NCBI GenBank assembly: GCA_001563325.1
Contig: LRSK01000227.1
Coordinates: forward strand, 1-11,846
Reading direction: 5' to 3'
DNA from: Candidatus Thorarchaeota archaeon SMTZ1-83
Lineage (GTDB): Archaea; Asgardarchaeota; Thorarchaeia; Thorarchaeales; Thorarchaeaceae
DNA: 11,846 bases
Position numbers and translations under genes: made by a program. Each line of letters opens with the position of its first letter. Within the stretch, counting starts at the first letter, position 1. This document shows positions 1 through 5,569 of the stretch, piece after piece. Under the pieces are notes generated by a model. That model saw only the letters and a list, made by a program, of their open reading frames with translations. It had not been told where the DNA came from and made no database searches.

Positions 1-529
1 AGTAGACGAAACCGGCGGTGTCACTCTCGCGTAGAATGCGGACAACTTGTCCAGGCTTTGCGCCCAGGACCTTGGCTGCTGGATCATCCCTATGGATTCG
101 AGGTAACTGGGACTTCTCGATTCCGTAGTGTTCTAAGACCAAATTCACCTCTTCTACGTCCGCAATGACATGTGCAGGAACGAGCTCATGCCCGAATAGA
201 TCGAAGGATGCGTAGCCACCTTCAACCAGCTCTACTCTAGACTGGCGAGCTAGTTTCTTTGCCGCGGGAGTGACCCTGGAACCTCCCACTAGCATTCCTT
301 CTTGGGCACCTGCCTCCTCCATGTCCTTGGTCAGCTCTCTCACCACAGCTACGCCGACGACTTTCGGCTCCTTGAAGACCCAGAGCAAGGACCTAACCGT
401 TACATCATCGGACTCTCTCGTAGGAAGCATAACATACTTGTCGTCATATTCGAGGAGTTCTTCAACTGTATAGCCTCTCAGTGTGAGAAGACCCCTCGTT
501 TTCAGAATCAAGCTGGGAAGTTCAACCAA
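1..529 (-). CDS. RNA polymerase Rpb5/RpoH-like protein with N-terminal jaw-like domain, copy A (partial, C-terminus off window)
   Basis: The frame is open to the window edge. The C-terminal part has the RpoH/Rpb5 assembly-domain signature: HELVPAH, an LPRIHRDDPAAKVLGAKPGQ stretch, then VVRILRESDTAG. Rpb5 family proteins anchor at the RNA polymerase jaw. Unlike normal archaeal RpoH (about 80 residues), about 100 residues precede this domain and resemble the eukaryotic Rpb5 N-terminal domain (LLWVFKEPKVVGV, then a D-M-E-E helix, then VTPAAKK). It is roughly two-thirds identical by eye to the adjacent copy B. The start is uncertain. I favour TTG at 529, because LVELPSLILKTRG aligns with MVELASIILKTRD of copy B and a TATA-like box lies about 48 bases upstream. 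The alternative is ATG at 643, which overlaps the copy B stop as ATGA but adds 38 residues with no counterpart in copy B. No frameshift is visible, so this looks like a functional paralogue. The last few residues lie outside the window. Confidence 0.85.
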   Translation of the reverse strand, partial: MVELPSLILKTRGLLTLRGYTVEELLEYDDKYVMLPTRESDDVTVRSLLWVFKEPKVVGVAVVRELTKDMEEAGAQEGMLVGGSRVTPAAKKLARQSRVELVEGGYASFDLFGHELVPAHVIADVEEVNLVLEHYGIEKSQLPRIHRDDPAAKVLGAKPGQVVRILRESDTAGFVY

Positions 530-569
530 AATCCAAACACCCGAAGATGTAGTCCAATCCGGAGCGTTT

Positions 570-577
570 GTTATAAA
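570..577 (-). promoter_or_regulatory. TATA-like box for Rpb5-like copy A
   Basis: TTTATAAC reads on the minus strand, with its first base 48 bases upstream of the proposed TTG start at 529. This predicts transcription beginning near 548 and a leader of about 20 bases. It lies inside the longer frame that would start at 643, which argues for the shorter protein. No strong Shine-Dalgarno sequence precedes the TTG. Confidence 0.5.
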
Positions 578-639
578 GATTCCCAAAAGAATCACTTGGT
601 CAAATGAACGAAATTGGCGTGACTCTCTACCATAGCCAT

Positions 640-1194
640 TCATGAGCTTACAACAAGTCGGTAATAATACACAGAACCAGCAGTTTCACTTTCTCGCTCA
701 ATTCGAATGACTTGCCCGGGCCTTGCTCCAAGTACCCTTGCCGCTGGGTCGGACCTGAGAATGCGCGGAATCTCGTCACGTGTGATTCCATAGTGGTCCA
801 AAAGCAGATTCACTTCAACCTCGTCCGCAATGCTATGGGGTGGGACAAGCTCATGAGAAAACAGCTCAAATGAGGCGTAGGTCCCCTCAACCAGTTCGAC
901 ACCAGTTTCCACAGCAAGCTTCTTTGCTGCTGGGGTGAATCTCATTCCCCCAACTATCATGCCCTCGTGAGAAGCAGTTTCTTCCATCCTCTTGACAAGG
1001 TCTTTCACAATCGCGACTCCCACAACTCTTGGTTCTTTGAATATCCAGACTAGTGACTTGATATTACCGGCTTTAGTGTGTTTGACAGGATACATCGCAT
1101 AGTTGTCTTCATACTCAAGTAGTTCATGAACATGATAGGATCTGAGATTCAGCAAGTCTCTCGTCTTCAGTATGATGCTGGCCAACTCTACCAT
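640..1194 (-). CDS. RNA polymerase Rpb5/RpoH-like protein with N-terminal jaw-like domain, copy B
   Basis: This is a complete protein of 184 residues from ATG 1194 (196 from ATG 1230). Residues about 1-100 resemble the Rpb5 jaw domain: an initial helix with LKTRDLL, then SLVWIFKEPRVVGV, a KRMEE helix and FTPAAKK. These match in order the human Rpb5 elements F-EEPKVGIKTIK, QRMQEE and MTPSAK as I recall them. The rest is the RpoH assembly domain: HELVPPH, IPRILRSDPAARVLGARPGQ, then RESETAG-YYYRLV. The family is a core RNA polymerase subunit; archaeal members normally have only the second domain. I favour ATG 1194 because a TATA-like box at 1241-1246 is too close to 1230 to serve that start but suits 1194. 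It is followed by copy A in the same direction. It may be an alternative polymerase subunit or a factor mimicking Rpb5; canonical rpoH, normally beside rpoB, is not seen here. Confidence 0.88.
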   Translation of the reverse strand: MVELASIILKTRDLLNLRSYHVHELLEYEDNYAMYPVKHTKAGNIKSLVWIFKEPRVVGVAIVKDLVKRMEETASHEGMIVGGMRFTPAAKKLAVETGVELVEGTYASFELFSHELVPPHSIADEVEVNLLLDHYGITRDEIPRILRSDPAARVLGARPGQVIRIERESETAGSVYYYRLVVSS

Positions 1195-1240
1195 GAGGAA
1201 CCTTCCCAGAAGCTCTACGCGTCGGCGCATCTAGTCAGCA

Positions 1241-1246
1241 TATAAA
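1241..1246 (-). promoter_or_regulatory. TATA-like box for Rpb5-like copy B
   Basis: TTTATA on the minus strand lies between the desulforedoxin stop and copy B. It is only about 11 bases from the upstream ATG at 1230 but 52 bases from ATG 1194, close to the 48 bases seen for copy A. Transcription would start near 1217. Confidence 0.5.
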
Positions 1247-1276
1247 CATTGCCAACTGACCGCACGAACTGCGGGC

Positions 1277-1396
1277 CTAATCCTCATACAAACGCATGGG
1301 TTGGTTACAGCAAACTAGCGTCCCGACCCCAGATTTCTCAACCTTCACAACTTGCTGACATATGTCGCAGACGTAGATTGCTCCTTCCTTTGCCAT
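1277..1396 (-). CDS. Desulforedoxin-type rubredoxin-like iron protein, 39 residues
   Basis: A short gene starts at ATG 1396 and ends at TAG 1277-1279. The protein has four cysteines in the desulforedoxin pattern: C10-x2-C13 near the N-terminus and adjacent C29-C30, within YVCDIC, QVVKVE and GTLVCCNQPM. This matches stand-alone desulforedoxin and the N-terminal iron domain of desulfoferrodoxin (superoxide reductase), where the four Cys bind one iron. The glycine usually following the CxxC is a glutamine here. No superoxide reductase catalytic domain follows, so it is a free electron carrier rather than a truncated desulfoferrodoxin: the stop codon is clean and the next frame is Rpb5-like. A GGAG lies 11 bases upstream of the start. 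The cytoplasmic redox partner is unknown; a role in oxygen or superoxide defence is inferred. Confidence 0.85.
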   Translation of the reverse strand: MAKEGAIYVCDICQQVVKVEKSGVGTLVCCNQPMRLYED

Positions 1397-1442
1397 ACAA
1401 TCAGTACTCCAAGAATGTTGGCCGCTCTACGACCCGGACACG

Positions 1443-1450
1443 TTTTATGG
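1443..1450 (-). promoter_or_regulatory. Weak TATA-like box for desulforedoxin gene
   Basis: CCATAAAA reads on the minus strand, about 50 bases upstream of the ATG at 1396, so transcription would begin near 1420 and leave a short leader containing the GGAG. The match is partial. Confidence 0.35.
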
Positions 1451-1501
1451 TTTTCTGAAGGCACCAAACTGAGTCCCGCCAAATGCCGGTGAATTCATAG
1501 G

Positions 1502-1535
1502 CAATGCACTTATACGGCAGTACAGTCATGCATTG
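1502..1535. promoter_or_regulatory. TATA-like element bracketed by a 7-base inverted repeat, upstream of the 141-residue gene
   Basis: CAATGCA (1502-1508) and TGCATTG (1529-1535) are perfect inverted copies separated by 20 bases. Between them CTTATAC (1509-1515) sits about 45 bases upstream of the GTG start at 1557, a good TATA position on the plus strand. A repeat flanking the TATA box is a plausible operator; no protein is known to bind it. Confidence 0.4.
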
Positions 1536-1556
1536 GCGAGGTAAGAGGCGATTCTA

Positions 1557-1982
1557 GTGGCCGGGCTTACTAAAGGAATGATTGCTGACGTCAAGAAGAA
1601 GAAGGCGATTACACTTCCTGAGGCCTTCTTCGGTAATCCAGATCTCAAGGACATGAGAGCCGCGATGGTAATCTACTTTGAGAGGTCTGGAGAGATACGG
1701 CTTATCCCCATGATGAAGGAGGGTGGAGCGCGTGTCAGGTTGGAGGTCGAAAAAGTGAATCCGGCCTTAATGCAAACAATGACTCAGCTGTTCAAGCAGC
1801 ACGATTTGAAGGTCCTCTTCACCACAGGGTTCTGCTTTGAAGAGAACCGGTGCGTCTATGAAGTCTACTTCGCCGCCGACGAGATTAGAGAGAAAGAGCC
1901 CACAATTCGCCAGACTATTGAGAGCATTCCTGGCCTATATGACGCTGAATTTGAGATTCTCGAGATTGGAGTGGAGTGGTAG
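1557..1982 (+). CDS. Conserved-looking protein with AbrB-like N-terminus and ACT-like C-terminus (function unknown)
   Basis: The 141-residue soluble protein starts at GTG 1557. The first 50 residues (K-rich helix, ITLPEAFF, then MVIYFE and EIRLIP) have the strand pattern and 'xxLPxxF' feature of SpoVT/AbrB-type swapped-hairpin DNA-binding domains. Residues about 60-141 alternate strands and helices (VRLEVEKV, ALMQTMTQLFKQHDLKVLFTTGFC, VYEVYFA, IRQTIESIPGLYDAEFEILEI), which resembles an ACT-type ligand-sensing fold. Both assignments come from pattern reading only. If correct, it would be a small-molecule-responsive transcription factor, and the inverted repeat around its own TATA box would fit autoregulation. 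It is convergent with the ribbon-helix-helix gene, leaving a 58-base gap with no clear terminator. Confidence 0.75.
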   Translation: MAGLTKGMIADVKKKKAITLPEAFFGNPDLKDMRAAMVIYFERSGEIRLIPMMKEGGARVRLEVEKVNPALMQTMTQLFKQHDLKVLFTTGFCFEENRCVYEVYFAADEIREKEPTIRQTIESIPGLYDAEFEILEIGVEW

Positions 1983-2040
1983 AGTCTAATCCACCTTGAT
2001 CAGAAACCTGCAATCCCAGATGAGGCCAAGCAGCATCATC

Positions 2041-2682
2041 CTACAGGATTCGAAGGGCGACATTCTCCTTGACTGCCATGTCGACAAGTTCTAGCTTGAT
2101 CTTCAGAAGGGTTTCAAGATACCCCTGAATGAATGGCGCAGGGTAGTACGGACTGCCAATGACAATCAGGTCGTCATGCATTTCGAATGAGCCCCACCCG
2201 TAGTCCTGCAATAGACCGATGATCAGCTCCCTGCTCTCAGCATCCTTGGGATCGCCCCCTCGGTATAGTCGAACGACATCCGATACTGCGGCCTGACTCC
2301 CAGCTGTCACGCCAAGCTCATATTGATCTGAAGGTGTGAGCTTGGAGAAGAATAGGGATGTCATGGTTTCGGACTCAAGTGCAGCTCTGAAGCCACTCAC
2401 ATAGAGTCCACGCTCATTCCACTTGTGGACTGAGTAGTCTAAGAACCAACGTACAGCGTCTTCTATCAGCTGAGCTCTCGACCTACCAACTCTTTCATGG
2501 ACGAGTTCATCGATTCGGCTGACCAGGGCTTGACTCATCGTGACACTAATGATCTTCTTCTTGAGTAGGTCGGTAATCTCAGACAGTCTTGCATCTTCAG
2601 CAGCGGTTCGCTTCGTCTTGCCCTCCAGTCTGGATTTCTCTTTCATTAGGACGGATTCTTCAAATCTGAGCGACAAACCCAA
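2041..2682 (-). CDS. Ribbon-helix-helix transcriptional regulator with C-terminal sensor-like domain
   Basis: This 213-residue protein starts at TTG 2682, with GGAGG four bases upstream; ATG 2646 (201 residues) is an alternative. Residues about 43-83 form a CopG/NikR-type ribbon-helix-helix: strand IISVTMS, helix ALVSRIDELVHE, turn GRSR, helix AQLIEDAVRWFLDY. Family members bind DNA as dimers through the strand. The first 40 residues are charged and helical. Residues about 90-213 form a mixed domain ending in FIQGYLETLLKIKLELVDMAVKENVALRIL. I do not recognise it; it may be a ligand or dimerisation domain. NikR's metal-binding histidine pattern is not evident. A 19-base palindrome-like element lies 35-53 bases upstream of the start over the likely promoter, so autoregulation is plausible. 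The gene stands alone on its strand. Confidence 0.82.
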   Translation of the reverse strand: MGLSLRFEESVLMKEKSRLEGKTKRTAAEDARLSEITDLLKKKIISVTMSQALVSRIDELVHERVGRSRAQLIEDAVRWFLDYSVHKWNERGLYVSGFRAALESETMTSLFFSKLTPSDQYELGVTAGSQAAVSDVVRLYRGGDPKDAESRELIIGLLQDYGWGSFEMHDDLIVIGSPYYPAPFIQGYLETLLKIKLELVDMAVKENVALRIL

Positions 2683-2716
2683 GTAACCTCCGATTGCCCT
2701 TTCGAACCAGATATTC

Positions 2717-2735
2717 TACACATTCATATTGTGTA
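2717..2735. promoter_or_regulatory. Inverted repeat, candidate operator of the ribbon-helix-helix gene
   Basis: TACACATTCATATTGTGTA has perfect 6-base arms (TACACA/TGTGTA) around a 7-base AT-rich centre. The centre, read on the minus strand, contains AATATGAA about 45 bases upstream of the TTG at 2682, where a TATA box would be expected. A repeat of this size overlapping the promoter of a ribbon-helix-helix gene fits an autoregulatory operator. Confidence 0.45.
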
Positions 2736-2794
2736 TTCACATCTACGGGGTCTTGATAGTTCCACATCCAACCAAGTATATGAACCCTTTGGGA

Positions 2795-2845
2795 GGTGGC
2801 TCTACTCCAGCATTTGTACACAGAAACCTTAATCATAGAGCCACC
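2795..2845. repeat. Perfect 10-base inverted repeat upstream of the 86-residue gene
   Basis: GGTGGCTCTA (2795-2804) and TAGAGCCACC (2836-2845) are exact inverted copies with a 31-base spacer. The right arm ends 24 bases before the ATG at 2870. Two AT-rich elements could act as the TATA box: one before the left arm (AGTATATG, about 2775-2782) and one inside the spacer (CCTTAATCA). The pair is therefore either an operator or a stem in the mRNA leader. Ten matched bases are unlikely by chance at this spacing. Confidence 0.5.
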
Positions 2846-2869
2846 AAGGGAACCCCAGAGTTGTGACTC

Positions 2870-3130
2870 ATGGAATACTGTGAGCTTTGGCTGGAAACAG
2901 ACAACAGTGAGTTTCGAGTCGCCCTACTGGTCCCTGATGGCTTTGAGATTCCGGAGGGATTCGGTCTCCTCAGGGCATCAGACCCTTCTGGAAAAATGCT
3001 CTTTGTGTCCGAATGGTATCATGGGATCTTGAAAGCTAAGGACCACATCAATGAAGCAGCACGATTCTATAGCGATCGCTCAGAGAAGTTCCTCTTCTTT
3101 AGAGAGATAAGACCAGCCAGTTCGGCATAG
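2870..3130 (+). CDS. Small unknown protein, 86 residues
   Basis: I do not recognise this protein. The frame starts at ATG 2870; an in-frame TGA two codons upstream fixes it as the earliest possible start. The sequence is soluble and well mixed, with predicted strands (YCELWLETD, FRVALLVPDGFEIP, MLFVSEWYHGI) and a helix (AKDHINEAARFYSDR), and ends in FLFFREIRP. This looks like a compact alpha/beta fold rather than a chance frame. It has no membrane segment, signal or cysteine motif. The Shine-Dalgarno is weak, consistent with a short leader. A frame overlapping it from 2796 is less protein-like and was rejected. Confidence 0.65.
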   Translation: MEYCELWLETDNSEFRVALLVPDGFEIPEGFGLLRASDPSGKMLFVSEWYHGILKAKDHINEAARFYSDRSEKFLFFREIRPASSA

Positions 3131-3160
3131 CCCAGATTCGACTTCTTACTATGACGAGGC

Positions 3161-3192
3161 AAAAAGGAAGGTGGAGGGGTGGCTTGCCCCTC
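3161..3192 (-). terminator. Hairpin plus T-rich tract after the six-helix membrane protein gene
   Basis: GAGGGG (3174-3179) pairs with CCCCTC (3187-3192) across a 7-base loop. On the minus strand this is followed by a pyrimidine run with five Ts (3161-3171). It lies 13 bases past the stop of the gene at 3205-3852. T-rich tracts drive archaeal termination; the hairpin may be accessory. Confidence 0.55.
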
Positions 3193-3204
3193 TGTATTGC
3201 GCGG

Positions 3205-3852
3205 CTATGGCCATGGAACTCCAAGGCCAACAAGTGCCGGGTTAAGGAAGATGATGACACCTATCCCAATTGCGGCAAGACCAATCAAGACAATGACAGG
3301 TGTTGCAGCAAAGACCCTCCCAATGAGTTGAATCAGCTTAATCAGAAGACCGCTAAGCAGATACACCACCGCAAATATGACGAAGGCTATGACGGCCATC
3401 CACTTGAAGGAGATAACCTGTGTTACGATTTCGCCAATAAAGGGGTCTCCCGCCATGGGGGCGAGAAATCCATACAGTGTGAAGGTCCCAAATAGCGCCA
3501 ATCCCAACGACAAGAGCAAGGCAATTGGAAACTTCGATAACAGTCTCATGCTCAGTGCGAATCCTGCTAGTATGAGGACCCCGGCAACGATGATTGCGTC
3601 AGGGTTAGCTGCGTATACCACGTAACCCACACACATATCCAATATGCCGACAAAGAAGCCTAGGTATGTGCTAATAGCCACGAGGCCATCGAAAATCGTG
3701 CCAAGAAGCGGAACTGGGTCTGTGATGTTCTCTAGCAACCAAGCGGCCGCCAGAACACCGGAACCGATGAGCACCCAGGCCACAACTTGGTCATTCTGGA
3801 AGAAGGCCACTATCTCATCGAGAGTGAGGTCTAAAAACTCCAATTGAAGCAT
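3205..3852 (-). CDS. Polytopic membrane protein of unknown function, downstream of pilus platform gene
   Basis: This 215-residue hydrophobic protein starts at ATG 3852, preceded by GAGGTG six bases upstream. Roughly six membrane helices can be drawn (about 23-41, 52-80, 85-103, 107-133, 150-176, 183-204), after a short acidic amphipathic N-terminus (LEFLDLTLDEIVAFFQ). I see no catalytic motif or conserved charged residues inside the helices. It lies 58 bases downstream of the T2SSF platform gene on the same strand and ends at a hairpin/T-tract. A run of six As (3898-3903; Ts on the coding strand) in that 58-base gap might partly separate the two units. A role linked to the pilus or secretion system is inferred from position only. 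Confidence 0.8.
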   Translation of the reverse strand: MLQLEFLDLTLDEIVAFFQNDQVVAWVLIGSGVLAAAWLLENITDPVPLLGTIFDGLVAISTYLGFFVGILDMCVGYVVYAANPDAIIVAGVLILAGFALSMRLLSKFPIALLLSLGLALFGTFTLYGFLAPMAGDPFIGEIVTQVISFKWMAVIAFVIFAVVYLLSGLLIKLIQLIGRVFAATPVIVLIGLAAIGIGVIIFLNPALVGLGVPWP

Positions 3853-3910
3853 GGTCTACACCTCTTGCTTACTGAAACGAGGGTTCACATCGTTTCTAAA
3901 AAACCTATTC

Positions 3911-5437
3911 TCACGCAATCTCGAGTCCCAATATTGCCGATGCAAGCATGAACGAAATACAGAACAACAGTCCACAGACCGCACCCACAATCACAGGTTT
4001 CCGACCGTCGACCATTCGGACATTCAAGTATCCCGTGGCCAGAGTTGTAATCAAAAGAGTAACGAACAGAGGAGCTATGTCCACAATCGCCAAAGTGTCT
4101 GGCACGAAGATGGAACCTCCGCCAAGGAGCGAACCAATGAAGAGGAAGGGAGAAAGGGCTGCAAGAAGCCCCAAAACTGCAGAACTCGTTATGCTAAGCA
4201 AGTAGACCTTGAGCCTTTGAGCTGCAATGATGGACTCCTGTTCCTTTGCAACAGACGACCGTTGAATAAGCCGCGCGGCCATCCGTGAAACCCTCTCACC
4301 TGCTGCCACGGCGGAGGCCTCACACATGATAGGAATCATTCTGAGAAGATTCGCGACTCGCTGACCTTTTGCCAGTTCAGCGGAAATCGAGAAGGCCTCC
4401 TGCATACTCTTTCCGCCCCAGTAGATGGAATTGATTGCAGGATCTATAAGACGACGAATCTCAGGACCAGTATCCTCCCGAAGTGCAGGAATGGACACCT
4501 CAAGTGTGTCTCCAGACCTGAGCCGCTCTCCCATCAGGATCAGTAGATTCAGGAACTCATCATACTCTTCTATGATCTCAGATTGAGTAGGTTGAAAGAC
4601 TCCTGTTTTGCTGGGTCTATCGAAATACGTTGAGAAACGACTTGAGAATCTTGACTTGAGGAGAGCGTTCATGGCAATGAAGAGAGGTACTAGCAACAGG
4701 ACCATTAGGTTTGTCGCGTACCCAGAGATGGACACGGCAAGAGTCAACATAATGGGGACATAGGTTGCTAGGGCTGCAACAACAAGAAGTCTGCTTTCCA
4801 GCTCTAGGTTTCTTTGGCGAAGTGTCATGTCGGCTTCAAATGACTCGCCTGAGAGAAGATCAAGTAGGTCCGTCTTCTGTTCCAAAGAGGACAATATGCC
4901 CATGATGTACCTTCGCAAATCGTCTGAAGGCTGCTTCTTCGCGAATTCTGACAAGCAAGTCTCAGGTGGTACACCATCATTGATTCTGCGAATCATCCCC
5001 TTGAAGACTTTCGACAGATAGGGATGCCCCGACTGAGCCACCATTTCAATGGCATCGAAGATTGTACCTTCGGACTGGAACACCAATACAAACTGCTCGA
5101 AGACAAGGTCCGCTTCTTCAGATAGGCTAAGCTTGTGGCTGTTCATCTTCGACACAGGATAGGAAACCACGGCGTAGTAGGAAACGACGGCCATCAGAAG
5201 AGCCAAGGGCAGAGCAATGATGATGTGCACCTGCGAAAGAATCATTGCCGTCAGTGCACCAATAGCCACTAAGAAAGAGGACAGATAGGCGGCGGAGGCT
5301 ACTCCTTGGATGGTGACATGCATGATCGGTTCCAGGAATCCCACTGCCTTCGACAATTCCCTGTCATTCTTACGGGCGCCCAGAGCTGAGAAGACAGGAA
5401 TCCTTGAACTGATTCTGCAGAGACTCTCATAGAACAC
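3911..5437 (-). CDS. Type II/IV pilus assembly platform protein, T2SSF family (TadC/ArlJ-like)
   Basis: This is a 508-residue inner-membrane platform protein of archaeal type IV pilus-like machines, which couples a cytoplasmic ATPase to pilin assembly. Two T2SSF-like helical repeats can be seen: about 108-216 (ADLVFEQFVLVFQSEGTIFDAIE, then GVPPETCLSEFAKK, then LSSLEQKTDLLDLL) and about 292-410 (YDEFLNLLILMGERLRSG, then GGKSMQEAFSISAEL, then the AAGERVSRMAA helix). Membrane helices lie at about 44-68, 70-94, 217-238, 241-261, 411-436, 452-472 and 480-504, the usual arrangement for ArlJ/TadC-type proteins. The start is GTG 5437, with GAGG nine bases upstream. No ATPase, prepilin peptidase or pilin gene lies beside it in this window, so the rest of the machine must be encoded elsewhere. 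ArlJ of the archaellum and adhesive-pilus PilC-like proteins are the main alternatives. Confidence 0.88.
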   Translation of the reverse strand: MFYESLCRISSRIPVFSALGARKNDRELSKAVGFLEPIMHVTIQGVASAAYLSSFLVAIGALTAMILSQVHIIIALPLALLMAVVSYYAVVSYPVSKMNSHKLSLSEEADLVFEQFVLVFQSEGTIFDAIEMVAQSGHPYLSKVFKGMIRRINDGVPPETCLSEFAKKQPSDDLRRYIMGILSSLEQKTDLLDLLSGESFEADMTLRQRNLELESRLLVVAALATYVPIMLTLAVSISGYATNLMVLLLVPLFIAMNALLKSRFSSRFSTYFDRPSKTGVFQPTQSEIIEEYDEFLNLLILMGERLRSGDTLEVSIPALREDTGPEIRRLIDPAINSIYWGGKSMQEAFSISAELAKGQRVANLLRMIPIMCEASAVAAGERVSRMAARLIQRSSVAKEQESIIAAQRLKVYLLSITSSAVLGLLAALSPFLFIGSLLGGGSIFVPDTLAIVDIAPLFVTLLITTLATGYLNVRMVDGRKPVIVGAVCGLLFCISFMLASAILGLEIA

Positions 5438-5475
5438 CGTTCCAGTCCTCTAGTAGCTTGGCACGTTCCTCATCT

Positions 5476-5483
5476 CTTAAATT
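5476..5483 (-). promoter_or_regulatory. TATA-like box for the T2SSF platform gene
   Basis: AATTTAAG on the minus strand lies about 42 bases upstream of GTG 5437, predicting transcription from near 5453. It is downstream of the terminator of the preceding surface-protein gene, which fits independent transcription. Confidence 0.4.
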
Positions 5484-5502
5484 CCCCGCTACTAGTGGCA
5501 TA

Positions 5503-5531
5503 GAAAAAAGAAGAGAGGAGCCCAGGGCTCC
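5503..5531 (-). terminator. Hairpin plus T-tract ending the surface-protein gene
   Basis: GGAGCCCAGGGCTCC (5517-5531) is a 15-base perfect palindrome around one central base. On the minus strand it is followed by a T-rich run including six consecutive Ts (5503-5512). It lies about 40 bases beyond the stop at 5570. A second nested pair, CCAAGG (5530-5535) with CCTTGG (5550-5555), lies between the stop and the palindrome and may form an alternative stem. Confidence 0.65.
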
Positions 5532-5569
5532 AAGGATGATTCTACGAAGCCTTGGGAATCAAGTATGTT

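Noticed and set aside
270..607. Two plus-strand open frames of 67 and 101 codons
   Set aside because: They lie antisense to the Rpb5-like copy A, whose protein is clearly conserved; the plus-strand translations are low-complexity or patternless.
1..1230. The two similar segments as a mobile element or recent direct repeat
   Set aside because: Similarity is at protein level with many silent and coding differences. There are no terminal repeats or transposase, so an old tandem gene duplication explains it.
1249..1458. A 69-codon plus-strand frame
   Set aside because: It overlaps the desulforedoxin gene on the opposite strand and the copy B promoter; its translation has no domain-like pattern.
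2796..3032. A 78-codon plus-strand frame overlapping the 86-residue gene
   Set aside because: It starts inside the inverted repeat and its translation is less protein-like than the frame at 2870-3130; both cannot easily be real.
3377..4288. Several plus-strand frames of 67-145 codons
   Set aside because: These are antisense to the membrane protein and T2SSF genes. The Arg/Asn/Gln- or Ser/Pro-rich translations are typical of reversed hydrophobic coding sequence.
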